From: JBKPNX01 sp046732855
GTDB lineage: Bacteria > Pseudomonadota > Alphaproteobacteria > Geminicoccales > Geminicoccaceae
Length of the DNA stretch: 6,975 nt
Assembly (NCBI GenBank): GCA_046732855.1
Contig: JBKPNX010000190.1
Coordinates: forward strand, 1-6,975
Reading direction: 5' to 3'
The translations under genes were made by a program, and so were the position numbers. Within the stretch, counting starts at the first letter, position 1. Every line of letters starts with the position of its first letter. The notes under the pieces were generated by a model. It searched no databases. It was not told the DNA's origin and saw only the letters and a list, made by a program, of their open reading frames with translations. Shown here one piece after another: positions 5,882 to 6,975 of this stretch.

Positions 5882-6955
5882 ATGGCCCCGATCACTGCGG
5901 GCGGAGATTGTGCATTGGCCGATCAGCAGCCCAAGCCAGACCCGCAACGACGTGATGTCGTCGTGATTGGCGCCTCCATGGGCGGCGTCGAGGCACTGAA
6001 GCAACTTCTGAGAGGCCTGCCCGCCGACCTGCCGGCCACGGTTTTCATCGTGCTGCACACCGCCGATCATGAACCCGGTTTGCTGGCAAGGGTGCTGGGC
6101 AACGGCTCCTGCCTGCCAGTCGTGACGGCGGAAGAGGGCCAAAGCTTCGTGTCGGGGCAAGTTTACGTCGCCCCACCCGATCGTCATCTGATCGTGGGTC
6201 GCGATCACGTTCATGTCCGCCGCGGGCCGCGGGAACACAGCGCGCGACCGGCGATCGATCCGCTGTTCCGTTCGGCGGCGGTGAACTGCACGAACCGGGT
6301 CATCGGCGTGCTGCTAACCGGTCTCCTGAACGACGGGACATCGGGCTTACAGGCGATCAAGCGTTGTGGCGGTCTGGCGATCGTTCAGGACCCGAGCGAC
6401 GCCGCCTACGACCAGATGCCGCGGAGCGCGATCCGGCACGTTGTTGTTGATCACGTCGTTCCGCTCGAGGAGATCTCCGCAGGCCTCCTCGCGCTTGTGC
6501 GCGAGCCGCCCCCGCCAGCCGGGGAGGTCCCGGAGGAGATCAGGGTCGAGGCGCTGATCGCGGCCCAGGAGATTCGCGACATGGACCATCCGAGCCGAAC
6601 CGGCACCATCTCGCCCATCACCTGCCCCGAGTGCCACGGCAGCTTGCAAGAAATCATCGACGGCAAGCTGGTGCGCTATCGCTGCCATACCGGACATGCG
6701 TTCACGCTGGAAACGCTGAGCGCGAGCCAAGCCGACGAGTGGGAGCGGGCTCTCTATGGCGCCTACCGAGCTCAACAGGAGCGCGCCTCAGTGGTCCGGC
6801 GCATGGCGGACCAGGCGTCCCGTGAAGGGGCCACGATCGCAGCGGAACAGCTGCAGAAACGTGCCGAGAGCTACGACGAGGGAGCGGAGCTGCTGCGCGG
6901 GCTGATCGCGCGCGTCAACAGCTCGGCCGGGACGACGGAAAGCAGCGGCAGCTGA
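5882..6955 (+). CDS. CheB-like protein-glutamate methylesterase, no receiver domain, Cys/His C-terminal module
   Basis: This protein of up to 357 residues carries a complete CheB methylesterase catalytic domain (about residues 25-205). The domain begins DVVVIGASMGGVEAL, with the expected nucleophile Ser32; His59 lies in FIVLHT, and Asp151 in LLTGLLNDGTSG, together forming the Ser-His-Asp triad. RSAAVNC and YDQMPRSAI are also family marks. CheB removes methyl groups from glutamates of chemoreceptors. Classical CheB has an N-terminal phosphoreceiver domain; here only about 24 loose residues precede the catalytic domain. After a proline-rich linker (PPPPA, about 209-213) comes a module with CPEC (248-251) and RCHTGHAF (267-274), a likely Zn-binding site, then a charged helical tail (about 282-345). 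This layout matches a known class of orphan CheB-like proteins. No chemotaxis genes are adjacent, so its target is unknown. An alternative TTG start at 5915 is better supported by a ribosome-binding site. GC is visibly lower than in the F420 genes. Confidence 0.9.
   Translation: MAPITAGGDCALADQQPKPDPQRRDVVVIGASMGGVEALKQLLRGLPADLPATVFIVLHTADHEPGLLARVLGNGSCLPVVTAEEGQSFVSGQVYVAPPDRHLIVGRDHVHVRRGPREHSARPAIDPLFRSAAVNCTNRVIGVLLTGLLNDGTSGLQAIKRCGGLAIVQDPSDAAYDQMPRSAIRHVVVDHVVPLEEISAGLLALVREPPPPAGEVPEEIRVEALIAAQEIRDMDHPSRTGTISPITCPECHGSLQEIIDGKLVRYRCHTGHAFTLETLSASQADEWERALYGAYRAQQERASVVRRMADQASREGATIAAEQLQKRAESYDEGAELLRGLIARVNSSAGTTESSGS
5903..5917 (+). promoter_or_regulatory. Alternative TTG start with Shine-Dalgarno for the CheB-like gene
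   Basis: GGAG (5903-5906) stands 8 nt before an in-frame TTG (5915-5917), whereas the ATG at 5882 has no recognisable ribosome-binding site. Starting at the TTG would shorten the protein by 11 residues to 346. It would lose only the unconserved MAPITAGGDCA stretch and leave the catalytic domain intact. The choice between the two cannot be settled here. Confidence 0.4.
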
Positions 6956-6975
6956 TGGTGTCCTGGCCTGCCCTG

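Overview
This window is a high-GC bacterial segment built around a compact coenzyme F420 biosynthesis locus. Hand counts of single 60-base lines gave roughly 72-75% GC in the F420 genes and about 63-65% in the last gene. The fused FO synthase (FbiC type), the CofE without a nitroreductase domain and the separate CheB-type protein are compatible with a soil or environmental bacterium outside the mycobacteria. An F420-producing proteobacterium or an uncultured Gram-negative lineage would fit. An actinobacterium or chloroflexote cannot be excluded from sequence alone.

Layout from left to right. Positions 1-76 are a leader holding a short GC-rich hairpin just ahead of the first start codon. Three plus-strand genes follow with almost no space between them: fbiC (77-2518, FO synthase), cofE (2524-3297, F420-0:gamma-glutamyl ligase) and cofD (3294-4268, transferase forming F420-0 or its dehydro/3PG form). 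The gap between fbiC and cofE is 5 nt, and cofE and cofD share an ATGA overlap, so this is very probably one translationally coupled operon. A minus-strand LLM-class F420-dependent oxidoreductase (4258-5214) converges on cofD, with an 11-bp overlap of the coding ends. A small plus-strand PPOX-class F420-dependent enzyme of the Rv0121 type (5253-5681) diverges from it across only 38 bp. After a 200-bp non-coding gap comes a CheB-like protein methylesterase without a receiver domain and with a cysteine/histidine C-terminal module (5882-6955). It ends 20 bp before the window edge.

How they work together. FbiC makes the deazaflavin chromophore FO from a flavin precursor and tyrosine. CofD adds the phospho-acid side chain, and CofE adds glutamates to give F420. 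The two neighbouring oxidoreductases are probable users of the cofactor, so the block looks like a small 'make it and use it' island. The guanylyltransferase that supplies CofD (CofC/FbiD) is absent from the window, as is the FMN reductase domain that mycobacterial FbiB uses to reduce dehydro-F420. The exact F420 variant made is therefore open. The CheB-like gene has no visible functional link to F420, and its lower GC suggests it is a separate unit.

I see no RNA gene, CRISPR array, insertion sequence or convincing intrinsic terminator. I do not see evidence of an entirely new system. The best leads are the incomplete F420 gene set, the tightly packed oxidoreductase pair and the orphan CheB-like protein.
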